From contig DBNW01000034.1 in NCBI GenBank assembly GCA_002299425.1, forward strand, positions 1 to 37,003: a stretch of 37,003 nucleotides of DNA. Reading direction: 5' to 3'. Shown here piece after piece: positions 1 through 8,682 of this stretch. The position numbers and the translations under genes were made by a program. A model generated the notes under the pieces. That model saw nothing but the letters and a program-made list of their open reading frames with translations, was not told the DNA's origin and searched no databases. Source of the stretch: Methylococcaceae bacterium UBA662. GTDB taxonomy: Bacteria > Pseudomonadota > Gammaproteobacteria > Methylococcales > Methylomonadaceae. Numbering within the stretch: the stretch's first letter is position 1; every line of letters starts with the position of its first letter.

Positions 1-1010
1 TTGAATTTGTGGTGGATGATTTCCGAAACGATTTGCTGGGCCTCGGTCACGTCATCTTTATGGCTGAGCACCCGGATCGGGTCGCCGTAGCCCAATTGAC
101 TCCATAGGCGTTTTTCAAACACATGTGGATTGTTGGCGATCAGCCGGTTGGCGGCTTTCAAAATGCGGCCCGTGGAACGGTAATTCTGCTCCAGTTTAAC
201 GACTTGCAAACGGGCAAAATCGCGTTGCAATTGCGCCAGGTTTTCCGGTTGGGCACCGCGCCAGGCATAGATGGATTGGTCGTCATCGCCAACCACGGTA
301 AACCGTCCTAGCTTACCCACCAGCAATTTTACTAATTGGTATTGGGTAAGGTTGGTGTCTTGGTATTCATCGACCAATAAATAGCGGATTTTGTTTTGCC
401 ATGTTTCCAGCACCGCAGGGTGCTGTTGGAACAGCAGCACGGGTAACAGAATCAAGTCGTCGAAATCGACCGCGTTGTAGGCTTTCAGGCTGCGGGTGTA
501 GTCGGCGTACAGCGTCGCCGCCTGAAGGTCATCAGCACCGGCGCATGTTAGGGTTTGCTCGGAGGTGATGAAAGCGTTTTTCCAAGCACCAATTTGCCGA
601 GCGTAATGATCGGCTTGGTCGGCGTCATAGCGGTGTGGGTTATGCGCGATCAGATTTTTCAGCAGCGTGATCTTATCCTGCTCGTCAAATAAGGTCAGTG
701 CCGCTTTGTAGGCCAGGGTTTTATGCTCTTTACGCAAAATATCCAGCCCCAGCGAATGGAAGGTAGATACCCGCAGCCCCCTGCTGGCTTGTCCGTCCAA
801 AAGCTTATCGACGCGGCTTTGCATCTCCCGCGCCGCTTTATTGGTAAAAGTGACAGCGGCGATGTGTTTCGCGGGTGTGCCTTGTTGGATCAAATAGGCA
901 ATTTTTTCGCTGATGACGCGGGTTTTGCCGCTGCCGGCACCGGCTAAGACCAGTAACGGGCGGTCGATGGTTTTGACGGCGGCTTGTTGTTCTGGATTAA
1001 GCTTGGACAT
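1..1010 (-). CDS. rep: ATP-dependent DNA helicase Rep (5' part, cut by window edge)
   Basis: Superfamily 1 (UvrD/Rep) 3'-5' helicase that unwinds DNA using ATP, in E. coli helping forks pass protein blocks. About 336 codons are open from the ATG at 1010 to the left edge; the C-terminal half is outside the window. Visible motifs: Q-motif LNPEQQAAV (residues 4-12), Walker A AGAGSGKT (23-30), FTNKAAREM, the Walker B-type box DEYQDTN and motif III GDDDQSIYAWRGA. The stretch RGLRVSTFHSLGLDILRKEH resembles Rep (RGLMISTFHTLGLDI) more than UvrD, hence the symbol. It stands alone here, divergent from trpS across a 167-bp gap holding a strong palindrome. Confidence 0.9.
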   Translation of the reverse strand, partial: MSKLNPEQQAAVKTIDRPLLVLAGAGSGKTRVISEKIAYLIQQGTPAKHIAAVTFTNKAAREMQSRVDKLLDGQASRGLRVSTFHSLGLDILRKEHKTLAYKAALTLFDEQDKITLLKNLIAHNPHRYDADQADHYARQIGAWKNAFITSEQTLTCAGADDLQAATLYADYTRSLKAYNAVDFDDLILLPVLLFQQHPAVLETWQNKIRYLLVDEYQDTNLTQYQLVKLLVGKLGRFTVVGDDDQSIYAWRGAQPENLAQLQRDFARLQVVKLEQNYRSTGRILKAANRLIANNPHVFEKRLWSQLGYGDPIRVLSHKDDVTEAQQIVSEIIHHKF

Positions 1011-1032
1011 TTTTAACCTTGGTATACGCTGA

Positions 1033-1069
1033 TTTTTCGTAGGGTACGCATCGCATACCCTACGAAAAA
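1033..1069. repeat. Perfect 14-bp inverted repeat between rep and trpS
   Basis: Arms TTTTTCGTAGGGTA (1033-1046) and TACCCTACGAAAAA (1056-1069) surround a 9-nt loop. It lies upstream of both divergent genes, so it terminates neither. The form suits a small dispersed intergenic palindrome or a regulatory dyad; only this copy is visible, apart from the loosely similar CGTAGG-ended palindrome at 28919-28950. Confidence 0.6.
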
Positions 1070-1177
1070 GGGAAAAAGCTGTAAACAGAGCTGCTGTTGC
1101 CGCATTGCAACGATGTGCATTAGCAATTCGCCGCATCTGCGGTACTATGCCGCTAAATACAACCACTTTTAACACCC

Positions 1178-2188
1178 ATGAATAAAGAAATTGTTTTGAC
1201 CGGAATCACCACCACCGGCACCCCGCATTTGGGCAATTATGTCGGGGCCATTAGGCCTGCGATTGCCGCCAGCAAAAATAAACAGGTCACGCCGTTTTAT
1301 TTTTTGGCCGACTACCATGCGCTGATCAAATGCCAAGAGCCGGAAAAAGTCAGAAAATCAAGCCTTGAAATCGCCGCCACCTGGCTGGCCTTGGGCTTGG
1401 ACACTAAAAATGCGGTATTTTATCGGCAATCGGATGTGCCGGAAATTCTGGAATTGGCTTGGATATTGGCCTGCGTGGCGTCAAAAGGTTTGATGAACCG
1501 CGCCCATGCCTACAAGGCAGCGGTCGCCGAGAACGAGGCAAGTGGCGAGAAAGACCCGGATAAAGGCATCACCATGGGTTTGTTCGGCTATCCCGTCCTG
1601 ATGGCCGCCGACATTTTGCTGTTCAAAGCCGATAAAATTCCGGTCGGCAAAGACCAAATCCAGCACATTGAAATGGCGCGCGACATTGCCGGACGCTTCA
1701 ACCACATTTATGGCGAACATTTCGTGCTGCCGGAAGCCGTCATCGAAGAACACGGCGCGGTGCTGTCGGGGCTGGACGGGCGCAAGATGAGCAAAAGCTA
1801 CCACAACACCATTCCCTTGTTCGAGCCGGAAAAGAAACTGCGTAAGCTGATTAACAAAATCAAGACCAATTCCCTAGAACCGGGCCAACCGAAGGAGACC
1901 GAGGGCTGCACGTTGTTCGCCATTTACCAGGCGTTCGCCACACCGCATGAGGTAGCCGACATCCGTAAACGCTACGCCGAAGGCCTAGGCTGGGGCGAGA
2001 TGAAGCAAGTCCTTTTCGAGCATATCAATGACCGTATCACCCCGGCCCGCGAACGCTACGAAGCCTTGCTGGAATCGCCCGCGCATATTGAGCAGCAACT
2101 GCAAGAAGGTGCCGAGAAAGCCCGCGCTATTGCCGCACCCTTCATTAAGGCATTGCGCCAAGCGGTAGGCATTTCCCGCATCGGTTAA
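1178..2188 (+). CDS. trpS: Tryptophanyl-tRNA synthetase
   Basis: Class I aminoacyl-tRNA synthetase that charges tRNA-Trp in the cytoplasm. The HIGH-type signature is HLGN (residues 17-20) within TTGTPHLGNYVG, and the second signature is exactly KMSKS (203-207). At 336 residues it has the usual length. The N-terminus is of the TTGTPHLGNYVG kind rather than the PSGELTIGNY kind of E. coli. No clear Shine-Dalgarno precedes the ATG, but the catalytic N-terminus begins right at it, so the start is secure. A small four-cysteine gene follows after 66 bp, and both probably end at the hairpin at 2472. Confidence 0.95.
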   Translation: MNKEIVLTGITTTGTPHLGNYVGAIRPAIAASKNKQVTPFYFLADYHALIKCQEPEKVRKSSLEIAATWLALGLDTKNAVFYRQSDVPEILELAWILACVASKGLMNRAHAYKAAVAENEASGEKDPDKGITMGLFGYPVLMAADILLFKADKIPVGKDQIQHIEMARDIAGRFNHIYGEHFVLPEAVIEEHGAVLSGLDGRKMSKSYHNTIPLFEPEKKLRKLINKIKTNSLEPGQPKETEGCTLFAIYQAFATPHEVADIRKRYAEGLGWGEMKQVLFEHINDRITPARERYEALLESPAHIEQQLQEGAEKARAIAAPFIKALRQAVGISRIG

Positions 2189-2254
2189 ACGAATTATTGC
2201 CTGATTTTTCTGGATTCCACGTTCGACGCACCCCTTTGTTTTTAGGAATGCCCT

Positions 2255-2467
2255 ATGAAATTTACCCCCTGCCAAGACCTGTGCACCTACGAAGGAACCC
2301 ACTGCGAGGGCTGTGGGCGTTCCCACGCAGAAATCGCCGAGACCAAAAAACTGGTCGGTGCGCTAGTGGCATTGGGCTTGCAGCAAGATTATGAAAATGT
2401 GGAAGAATTTGGCGAGGCCATCAGCAAGAGCATTGCCAAAAAATTGCTTAAAATTCGGTCAAAATGA
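2255..2467 (+). CDS. Small four-cysteine protein, DUF1289-like
   Basis: A 70-residue protein with cysteines at 6, 10, 17 and 20 (CxxxC-x6-CxxC) followed by GRSHAEIAET. This resembles the short DUF1289 family (C-x-x-x-C ... CxGCGR-x-x-x-EI), whose function is unknown; four close cysteines suggest a bound metal. The rest (30-70) is probably helical and ends in basic residues. AGGA 7 nt before the ATG is a reasonable ribosome site and fixes the start. Placement after trpS suggests co-transcription but does not reveal a role. The family link is by motif only. Confidence 0.7.
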   Translation: MKFTPCQDLCTYEGTHCEGCGRSHAEIAETKKLVGALVALGLQQDYENVEEFGEAISKSIAKKLLKIRSK

Positions 2468-2471
2468 TGGC

Positions 2472-2489
2472 AAAGGCTGAAGCCTTTTT
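2472..2489 (+). terminator. Intrinsic terminator after trpS and the four-cysteine gene
   Basis: Six-bp stem AAAGGC/GCCTTT closed by a TGAA tetraloop and followed by TT, directly after the stop codon at 2467. The T-run is short, so termination may be partial. Confidence 0.6.
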
Positions 2490-2498
2490 CTGGTTGTC

Positions 2499-2579
2499 TG
2501 ATGTTACGCAGTAACGCGAAAAACCCCGTTTGCCGCGTCTACGATAATTCGGTAATCCATGACGCTCTGCGTAACATCA
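2499..2579. repeat. 81-bp element with perfect 13-bp terminal inverted repeats
   Basis: TGATGTTACGCAG at 2499-2511 is repeated exactly as its reverse complement at 2567-2579. The 55 bp between contain a further short inverted pair, ACGCG/CGCGT, around GTTTTTC-like bases. It sits between the convergent ends of the four-cysteine gene and fdsD. It could be a REP/MITE-like dispersed element or an RNA cruciform acting as a transcript end. No transposase is present. Confidence 0.55.
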
Positions 2580-2585
2580 GTTATT

Positions 2586-2597
2586 TGTTGATCAACA
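2586..2597. repeat. 12-bp perfect palindrome TGTTGATCAACA
   Basis: A self-complementary 12-mer lying 16 bp past the stop of fdsD. It may be part of the transcript end or a protein site; nothing else supports a function. Confidence 0.35.
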
Positions 2598-2613
2598 GGG
2601 ACTTGGCGGGTGG

Positions 2614-2826
2614 TCATTTCAATTGGGCGATGGCTGCTTTCGCCAAATCCGTTAAACCTTCACCGCCATTTTCCCGGTGGTAAGTGATGATCGCTGTACG
2701 CATGCGCGGTTCCCATGCCATTAAAATATGGTTTTTCACCCCTTCAGCCGCCACGTCCTTGTCAGTTTCGGCATTAAAAAAATCGCTAATGTCGTTGGCC
2801 ATTTTGATAAGTCTTTCGATGTGCAT
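2614..2826 (-). CDS. fdsD: NAD-dependent formate dehydrogenase delta subunit
   Basis: Small accessory subunit of the soluble molybdenum formate dehydrogenase; in known systems it is needed for active enzyme, but its biochemical job is unclear. The 70-residue product starts MHIERLIKMANDISDFF and contains WEPRMR, both family hallmarks. I chose the ATG at 2826 rather than one five codons upstream (2841), because AGGGG lies 5 nt before it and the family begins here. With this start the gene follows fdhD by 7 bp and is the last gene of the fds operon. Confidence 0.9.
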   Translation of the reverse strand: MHIERLIKMANDISDFFNAETDKDVAAEGVKNHILMAWEPRMRTAIITYHRENGGEGLTDLAKAAIAQLK

Positions 2827-2833
2827 AATGCCC

Positions 2834-3682
2834 CTAAACACTATGGGTTAAACGGTGGGGATGGGTGTAGACCACATGCTGGTCGGCGCGGGCGAAGCCA
2901 ATTAATGTCACCCCAGTTTGTTCGGCCAGGCGGATGGCTAGGCCAGTCGGGGCGGATATGGCGGCCATCAGCCCGATACCGGCGAAGGCGGTTTTCTGCA
3001 CCATTTCATAGCTGGCCCTGCTGGTGACCACGGCAAAGCCATCGCTGGGTTTTTTTCCAGTCCGCAATAAAGAGCCGATCAATTTATCCAACGCATTGTG
3101 GCGCCCTACGTCTTCACGCACTGCGGCTATGCCGCTGCCCGGCACGGCCCAAGCGGCGGCATGGACCGAGCCGGTTTTGTTGTTGATGCGCTGTTGGCTT
3201 TTGATGTGCGCCAAGGCGGCGATGACTTCGTCGGCGGCGACGGTCAAATCGGTTGTCACCGGCGCGGGTGTGCGAATGGCTTGTTTTAACGTGGTCGCGC
3301 CACACAGACCGCAACCGGTGCGCCCGGTCAAGTTACGGCCTTTGTCGGCCAAGCATTGGAACCGATGCGCGGGGATTTTTAGCTGGACTTCTATGCCGTT
3401 GGCCCGGTTATAAATGCGGGTCGCAAGCAGTTCACGGGGATGCTCAATAATGCCTTCGGTAAAACTAAAGCCGAGGGCAAAATCTTCCAAGTTGGTCGGT
3501 GTCGCCAACATAACCACATGCGGGGTTTCGTTGTAGACCAATGCCACCGGCACTTCTTCGGCGACATAATCGGGTTCGATGGAACACTGGCCATGCCGCC
3601 AGCGTTGCACCGTGAGTTGTTGGTAACTCGGCCAACCTAGGTCACAGGCTAAAGGCTCTATGACCGGCTGGCCACTAGCCAT
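2834..3682 (-). CDS. fdhD: Formate dehydrogenase sulfurtransferase FdhD (FdsC)
   Basis: FdhD passes sulfur from a cysteine desulfurase to the molybdenum cofactor before it is inserted into formate dehydrogenase, and is required for activity. The 282-residue protein has the conserved pair C124 and C127 in RTGCGLCGA, matching the E. coli CxxC (121/124), and later VGRHNALDK and SRASYEMVQK blocks of the family. Its ATG overlaps the end of fdsA by 8 bp, so translation is probably coupled. Lying between fdsA and fdsD, it occupies the fdsC position of fdsGBACD operons. Confidence 0.95.
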   Translation of the reverse strand: MASGQPVIEPLACDLGWPSYQQLTVQRWRHGQCSIEPDYVAEEVPVALVYNETPHVVMLATPTNLEDFALGFSFTEGIIEHPRELLATRIYNRANGIEVQLKIPAHRFQCLADKGRNLTGRTGCGLCGATTLKQAIRTPAPVTTDLTVAADEVIAALAHIKSQQRINNKTGSVHAAAWAVPGSGIAAVREDVGRHNALDKLIGSLLRTGKKPSDGFAVVTSRASYEMVQKTAFAGIGLMAAISAPTGLAIRLAEQTGVTLIGFARADQHVVYTHPHRLTHSV

Positions 3683-6527
3683 GTGTCAAACCTTGCTCCA
3701 ACAACTCTAACTGCTGTTCCGAGAAGGCCAGGTAGTCCTCTTGCCATTGTGAATGCTGGCTGACTTTGGTCACTTGCACGGCGGTCACTTTGTATTCGGG
3801 GCAGTTGGTCGCCCAGTCGGAGTTGTCGGTGGTGATGACGTTGGCACCGGATTCGGGGAAATGGAACGTGGTGTACACCACGCCCGGCTGCATCCGGTCG
3901 GTAATGAGTGCCCGCAGTACGGTTTCCCCGGCACGGCTTTTGATGCCCACCCAGTCGTCGTTTTTTATGCCACGGTCTTCGGCGTCGTGCGGATGAATTT
4001 CCAAGCGGTCTTCGCCGTGCCAGGCCACATTGGCGGTGCGGCGGGTTTGGGCACCGACGTTGTATTGCGACAAAATGCGGCCCGTGGTTAAGATCAACGG
4101 GAACATCGGCGTGATTTTCTCGTGACTGGCGACGTATTCGGTCAGCATAAATAAGCCCTTGCCGTTGTCACGCATAAATGCTTGCGTGTGCATGACCGGC
4201 GTGCCTTCTGGGCTATCGTCATTGCACGGCCATTGGATGCTGCCTAGCCGGTCAATTTTTTCATAGCTGACACCGGCGAAGGTGGGGGTCAGGCGGGCGA
4301 TTTCGTCCATGATTTGCGAAGGGTGGCTGTAGTCCATCGGATAACCCATGGCATGGGACAGCAACTGGGTCACTTCCCAATCCTGATAACCGGCCAACGG
4401 CTTCATGACTTTGCGTACCGGTGAAATGCGGCGTTCGGCGTTGGTGAAGGTGCCGTCTTTTTCCAGGAACGAGGAACCCGGCAAGAACACATGGGCGAAT
4501 TTGGCGGTTTCGTTCAGGAACAGGTCTTGCACGATCACGCATTCCATCGCCCGCAGCGCGGCATGGACGTGTTTGATGTCAGGGTCGGATTGGGCGATGT
4601 CCTCGCCTTCGCAGTACAGCCCCATGAAACTGCCGTCTAAGGCGGCCTCGAACATGTTGGGGATACGCAAGCCCGGTTCGCCGCTCAATGGTGCTTGCCA
4701 GGCCGATTCAAACAATTGGCGGGTTTCTGGGTCGGAAACGTGGCGGTAGCCGGGGAACTCGTGCGGGAATGAACCCATGTCGCAAGAACCCTGCACGTTG
4801 TTCTGGCCGCGCAACGGGTTGACACCTACGCCGATGCGGCCTAGGTTGCCGGTGGCCATCGCTAGGTTGGCGATGCCGATGACCATGGTGGAGCCTTGGC
4901 TGTGTTCGGTCACGCCTAAGCCGTAGTAAATCGCGCCATTGCCGGCGGTTGCATAACACTTGGCAGCGGCGCGAATCAGGGCGGCGGGTACGCCGGTGAT
5001 GGCTTCGGTGGACTCCGGCGCATGGCGCGGGTCGGCGATGAAGGTTTTCCATTTGTTGAACGAAGCGGTATCGCAACGGCCATTGACGAAGGCTTCATCC
5101 AGCAGGTTTTCAGCCACCACCACATGGCCTAGGGCATTGATCAGGGCGACGTTGGTGCCGGGGCGCAATTTCAAATGGTAATCGGCTTTGACGTGCGGGC
5201 TGTTTTTGACCAGGTCAATTTCACGCGGATCGACCACGATTAACTGAGCGCCCTGACGCAGGCGCCTTTTCATCTGCGAGCCGAACACCGGATGGCCGTC
5301 GGTGGGGTTGGCACCGATGACTAGGATGACATCGGCCTGCATGACCGAGTCAAAATCTTGGGTGCCTGAGGATTCGCCAAAGGTTTGTTTCAGGCCGTAA
5401 CCGGTGGGCGAGTGGCAAACCCGGGCGCAGGTATCGACGTTGTTGCTGCCGAAGCCGGCGCGCACCAGTTTTTGCACCAGGTAGGTCTCTTCGTTGGTGC
5501 AGCGGGACGAGGTGATGCCGCCGATGGCGTCTTTGCCGTATTTGGCTTGGATGCGTTTCAGTTCGGAAGCGGCATGGTTGATGGCTTGCTCCCAACTGAC
5601 TTCTTTCCAGGGGTCTTTGATGCTGGCGCGGATCATCGGTTGGGTGATGCGGTCTTTGTGGGTGGCATAGCCAAAGGCGAAGCGGCCTTTGACGCAGGAG
5701 TGGCCGTGGTTGGCTTTGCCGTCTTTGGCCGGCACCATGCGTATGACTTGCTCGCCTTTCATTTCGGCGCGAAACGAGCAGCCGACCCCGCAATAAGCGC
5801 AGGTGGTGACAATGCTGTGTTCCGGCGTACCGTGGTCAATAACAGACTTTTCCATCAAGGTCGCGGTCGGGCAGGCTTGCACACAAGCTCCGCAGGAGAC
5901 GCATTCGGAATCCATGAAGGCTTGGTTCTGGCTGGGCGAGACTTTGGAGTCAAAACCCCGGCCATCCATAGTCAATGCAAAGGTGCCTTGGGTCTCTTCG
6001 CACGCCCTGACGCAGCGCGAACAAACGATGCATTTGCTGGGGTCGAAAGTGAAATAAGGATTGCTTTCGTCCTTGACGGCAGCCAAATGAGTTGCAACCG
6101 GGTTATACCTTACCTGGCGCAGGCCTACCGCGCCGGCCATGTCTTGCAGTTCGCAATCGCCGTTGGCAGAGCAGGTCAGGCAATCCAGCGGGTGATCGGA
6201 GATGTACAATTCCATCACGCCACGGCGCACCTCCGCCAAACGAGGATTTTGCGTGGTGACTTTTTGGCCTTCGGCGACAGGCGTGGTGCACGAGGCCGGC
6301 ATGCCGCGCCCGCCCTCGATTTGCACCAGGCACAAGCGGCAGGAACCGAACGGCTCTAAGCTGTCGGTGGCGCACAGTTTGGGGATGTCGATGCCGATGC
6401 TGGCGGCGGCGCGCAGGATGGAAGTTCCCGCCGGTACCGTCACTTTAAAGCCATCAATTTCCAAAGACACATGGCCGGTCGCTGTGCTGGCAGGGGTGCC
6501 AAAATCAGGTTCTTTGTTGATGGGCAT
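3675..6527 (-). CDS. fdsA: NAD-dependent formate dehydrogenase, molybdenum catalytic subunit
   Basis: Oxidises formate to CO2 at a bis-MGD molybdenum centre and passes electrons through iron-sulfur clusters to FdsB. Of 950 residues, in order: [2Fe-2S] domain (C52, C63, C66, C80); His-ligated [4Fe-4S] (H112, C116, C119, C125); two ferredoxin-type clusters (C166/169/172/176 and C209/212/215/219); the cluster next to the cofactor (C243, C246, C250, C278); then the molybdopterin fold. The molybdenum ligand is cysteine, C371 in RVCHSPTGYG, followed by the catalytic-type H372, so this is not a selenoprotein. Length and cluster set match the Rhodobacter/Cupriavidus FdsA type. It starts 21 bp after fdsB. 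Confidence 0.97.
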   Translation of the reverse strand: MPINKEPDFGTPASTATGHVSLEIDGFKVTVPAGTSILRAAASIGIDIPKLCATDSLEPFGSCRLCLVQIEGGRGMPASCTTPVAEGQKVTTQNPRLAEVRRGVMELYISDHPLDCLTCSANGDCELQDMAGAVGLRQVRYNPVATHLAAVKDESNPYFTFDPSKCIVCSRCVRACEETQGTFALTMDGRGFDSKVSPSQNQAFMDSECVSCGACVQACPTATLMEKSVIDHGTPEHSIVTTCAYCGVGCSFRAEMKGEQVIRMVPAKDGKANHGHSCVKGRFAFGYATHKDRITQPMIRASIKDPWKEVSWEQAINHAASELKRIQAKYGKDAIGGITSSRCTNEETYLVQKLVRAGFGSNNVDTCARVCHSPTGYGLKQTFGESSGTQDFDSVMQADVILVIGANPTDGHPVFGSQMKRRLRQGAQLIVVDPREIDLVKNSPHVKADYHLKLRPGTNVALINALGHVVVAENLLDEAFVNGRCDTASFNKWKTFIADPRHAPESTEAITGVPAALIRAAAKCYATAGNGAIYYGLGVTEHSQGSTMVIGIANLAMATGNLGRIGVGVNPLRGQNNVQGSCDMGSFPHEFPGYRHVSDPETRQLFESAWQAPLSGEPGLRIPNMFEAALDGSFMGLYCEGEDIAQSDPDIKHVHAALRAMECVIVQDLFLNETAKFAHVFLPGSSFLEKDGTFTNAERRISPVRKVMKPLAGYQDWEVTQLLSHAMGYPMDYSHPSQIMDEIARLTPTFAGVSYEKIDRLGSIQWPCNDDSPEGTPVMHTQAFMRDNGKGLFMLTEYVASHEKITPMFPLILTTGRILSQYNVGAQTRRTANVAWHGEDRLEIHPHDAEDRGIKNDDWVGIKSRAGETVLRALITDRMQPGVVYTTFHFPESGANVITTDNSDWATNCPEYKVTAVQVTKVSQHSQWQEDYLAFSEQQLELLEQGLTHG

Positions 6528-6548
6528 GACGGATACCTCGTAAAGTTG

Positions 6549-8099
6549 TCAGACGGCGGCTTGTGGTTTTACACCGAAATCTTCGGGGAAATGGTTTAAG
6601 GCACTGAGCACCGGGTAGGGGGTCATGCCACCTAACGCACACAGCGACCCGTTCAGCAAAGTGTCGCACAGCGAACGCAGCAGCAGAATGTTTTTGTCTA
6701 TGTCTTTGCCCTGCATGATTTCGTCCATTAACTCATAGCCACGGGTAGCGCCAATTCTGCAAGGCGTGCATTTGCCGCAAGATTCAATGGCGCAAAATTC
6801 CATGCCGTACCGGGCCATAGCCGCCATATCCACCGTATCGTCGAAGGCGACCACGCCGCCGTGGCCAAGCACCGCCCACAGAGCAGCGAACGCTTCGTAG
6901 TCTAAAGGGGTGTCGAATTGCGATTCGGGCAAATACGCACCTAACGGGCCGCCGACTTGCACGGCTTTGATAGGCCGCCCGGAAGCCGAACCGCCGCCGA
7001 AGCCATAGAGCAGCTCGCGTAAGCTCAAGCCGAAGGCCACTTCGATCAGGCCGGTGTGTTTTAGGTTGCCGGCCAGTTGCAAGGGCAAGGTGCCACGCGA
7101 GCGGCCCATGCCGAAATCGCGGTAATAATCGCCGCCTTTGTCCAAGATAATAGGCACCGACGCCAAGGAAATTACGTTGTTGACGACGGTGGGTTTGCCG
7201 AACAATCCCTGCACGGCGGGCAGGGGCGGTTTGAATCGCACCAGGCCGCGTTTGCCTTCTAGGCTTTCCATCAGCGAGGTTTCTTCGCCGCAGACGTAGG
7301 CCCCGGCCCCTAAACGGACTTCCACATGGAAGGCTTTACCGCTGCCTAAAATGTCATCCCCTAAGTAACCGGCAGCGTAGGCTTTGTCGATCGCGGCGTT
7401 CAGGGCTTTGTGGGCATGCGGGTATTCGACGCGCAAGTAGATATAACCTACGGTCGCGCCGACCGCTAAACCGGCGATGGTCATGCCTTCGATTAAAACA
7501 AACGGGTCGCCTTCCATGACCATGCGGTCGGAGAAGGTGCCGGAATCGCCCTCGTCGGCATTGCAGATGATGTACTTTTGCTCCGAGGGCGTGTTCAGCA
7601 CCGTGTTCCATTTGATGCCGGTCGGGAACGCCGCGCCGCCGCGCCCGCGCAGGCCGGAATCGGTGACGGCTTTGACGATGTCGGCTTGGATCATGCTGAT
7701 GGCGTTGTTTAAGCCTTTGTAGCCGTCATGGGCGAGGTAATCGTCCAAACTCACGGGGTCGGTGATGCCGACCCGGGCGAAAGTCAGACGTTGTTGGCGT
7801 TGTAAATAATCCAGTGCTTCGGTCAGACCCAGGCTCAGGCCGTGGTCACCGCCGTTGAGGAAATCGGCAGCAAATAAACTGGCGACATCGCCGGCCTGCA
7901 CCGGACCGTAAGCCATGCGGCCTTGCGCGGTGGCGACTTCCACCATGGGTTCCAGCCAATACAGGCCACGCGAGCCGTTGCGTACCAGCGTAATAGCCAA
8001 GCCACGTTGTTCGGCTTGTTGAGCAATAGCCGCAGCAATGCGATCCGCGCCTAAGGCGATAGCACCGGAATCGCAGGGGACGTAGACAGTGATACTCAT
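6549..8099 (-). CDS. fdsB: NAD-dependent formate dehydrogenase beta (diaphorase) subunit
   Basis: Carries FMN, the NAD+ site and a [4Fe-4S] cluster, and reduces NAD+ with electrons from FdsA; homologous to NuoF of complex I. The first ~110 of 516 residues form a thioredoxin-like extension usual in FdsB. RGRGGAAFPTGIKW (151-164) is the FMN site, GAGAYVCGEETSL (264-276) the NADH-binding region, and C441, C444, C447 and C487 the cluster ligands. The start overlaps the end of fdsG by 4 bp (ATGA), indicating coupled translation. Confidence 0.97.
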   Translation of the reverse strand: MSITVYVPCDSGAIALGADRIAAAIAQQAEQRGLAITLVRNGSRGLYWLEPMVEVATAQGRMAYGPVQAGDVASLFAADFLNGGDHGLSLGLTEALDYLQRQQRLTFARVGITDPVSLDDYLAHDGYKGLNNAISMIQADIVKAVTDSGLRGRGGAAFPTGIKWNTVLNTPSEQKYIICNADEGDSGTFSDRMVMEGDPFVLIEGMTIAGLAVGATVGYIYLRVEYPHAHKALNAAIDKAYAAGYLGDDILGSGKAFHVEVRLGAGAYVCGEETSLMESLEGKRGLVRFKPPLPAVQGLFGKPTVVNNVISLASVPIILDKGGDYYRDFGMGRSRGTLPLQLAGNLKHTGLIEVAFGLSLRELLYGFGGGSASGRPIKAVQVGGPLGAYLPESQFDTPLDYEAFAALWAVLGHGGVVAFDDTVDMAAMARYGMEFCAIESCGKCTPCRIGATRGYELMDEIMQGKDIDKNILLLRSLCDTLLNGSLCALGGMTPYPVLSALNHFPEDFGVKPQAAV

Positions 8100-8572
8100 G
8101 CGGATGGCTCCAGTTCGTTGATAATCCGGTCGAATGTACCGGGTGAGACCCGTCCGTAAAGATCATGGTCGATTTGCACAGCGGGAGAGCAGGCACACAA
8201 ACCTAGGCAATAAACCGCTTCCAGGGAATACTGGCCGTCTGCGGTGGTTTCGTGAAAATCGATGCCCAATGTGGCTTTGACATGCGCCTCCAGTTGACTA
8301 GCGCCCATAGCTTGACAGGATTCGGCGCGGCACACGTGGATGGTGTGTTTGCCGGGCGGGGTTTGGCGAAAATAATGATAAAAACTGATCACGCCGTGAA
8401 CTTCGGCGCGCGACAAATTAAGCTCCCTGGCGATACTGGGTACCGAGTCAGCAGGAATGTAGCCTAAGGCGTCCTGAATGCCGTGCAATACTGGCAACAG
8501 TGCACCGGGTTTGTCCTTGAGGCGGGCGATAATATCGTGCACGACGGGTTGGGTGCCACTGGCTTCGGTCAT
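8096..8572 (-). CDS. fdsG: NAD-dependent formate dehydrogenase gamma subunit
   Basis: NuoE-like thioredoxin-fold subunit with a [2Fe-2S] cluster that works with FdsB in electron transfer to NAD+. The 158-residue protein has the ligands C81, C86, C122 and C126 (CxxxxC and CxGxC spacing) and the family motif EVHGVISFYHYFR. It is the first gene of fdsGBACD; the operon promoter must lie in the 110 bp between it and purK. In methylotrophs this enzyme makes NADH from C1 oxidation; in others it detoxifies formate. Confidence 0.96.
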   Translation of the reverse strand: MTEASGTQPVVHDIIARLKDKPGALLPVLHGIQDALGYIPADSVPSIARELNLSRAEVHGVISFYHYFRQTPPGKHTIHVCRAESCQAMGASQLEAHVKATLGIDFHETTADGQYSLEAVYCLGLCACSPAVQIDHDLYGRVSPGTFDRIINELEPSA

Positions 8573-8603
8573 AGTGTTCTCGGTGTGTTTCTTAGGTTAG
8601 AAA

Positions 8604-8618
8604 AAAACAGCCTGTTTT
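8604..8618. promoter_or_regulatory. 15-bp dyad upstream of fdsG, possible operator
   Basis: AAAACAG-C-CTGTTTT has perfect 7-bp arms and begins 32 bp upstream of the fdsG start. A poor sigma-70 match on the minus strand (TTGAAA, 16 bp, TAACCT) overlaps it, so a repressor or activator bound here could control the operon. No terminal U-run marks it as a terminator. Confidence 0.35.
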
Positions 8619-8682
8619 CAAGGCCGCCTCGGCTAAAAAATGGCAGTTAGCATAGCATAACAAGAGAAAAAATGAAAAACCC

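Noticed and set aside
5385..6359. 324-codon plus-strand ORF opposite fdsA
   Set aside because: It lies wholly inside fdsA, whose cluster ligands prove the other strand; its long openness follows from the GC-rich codon pattern.
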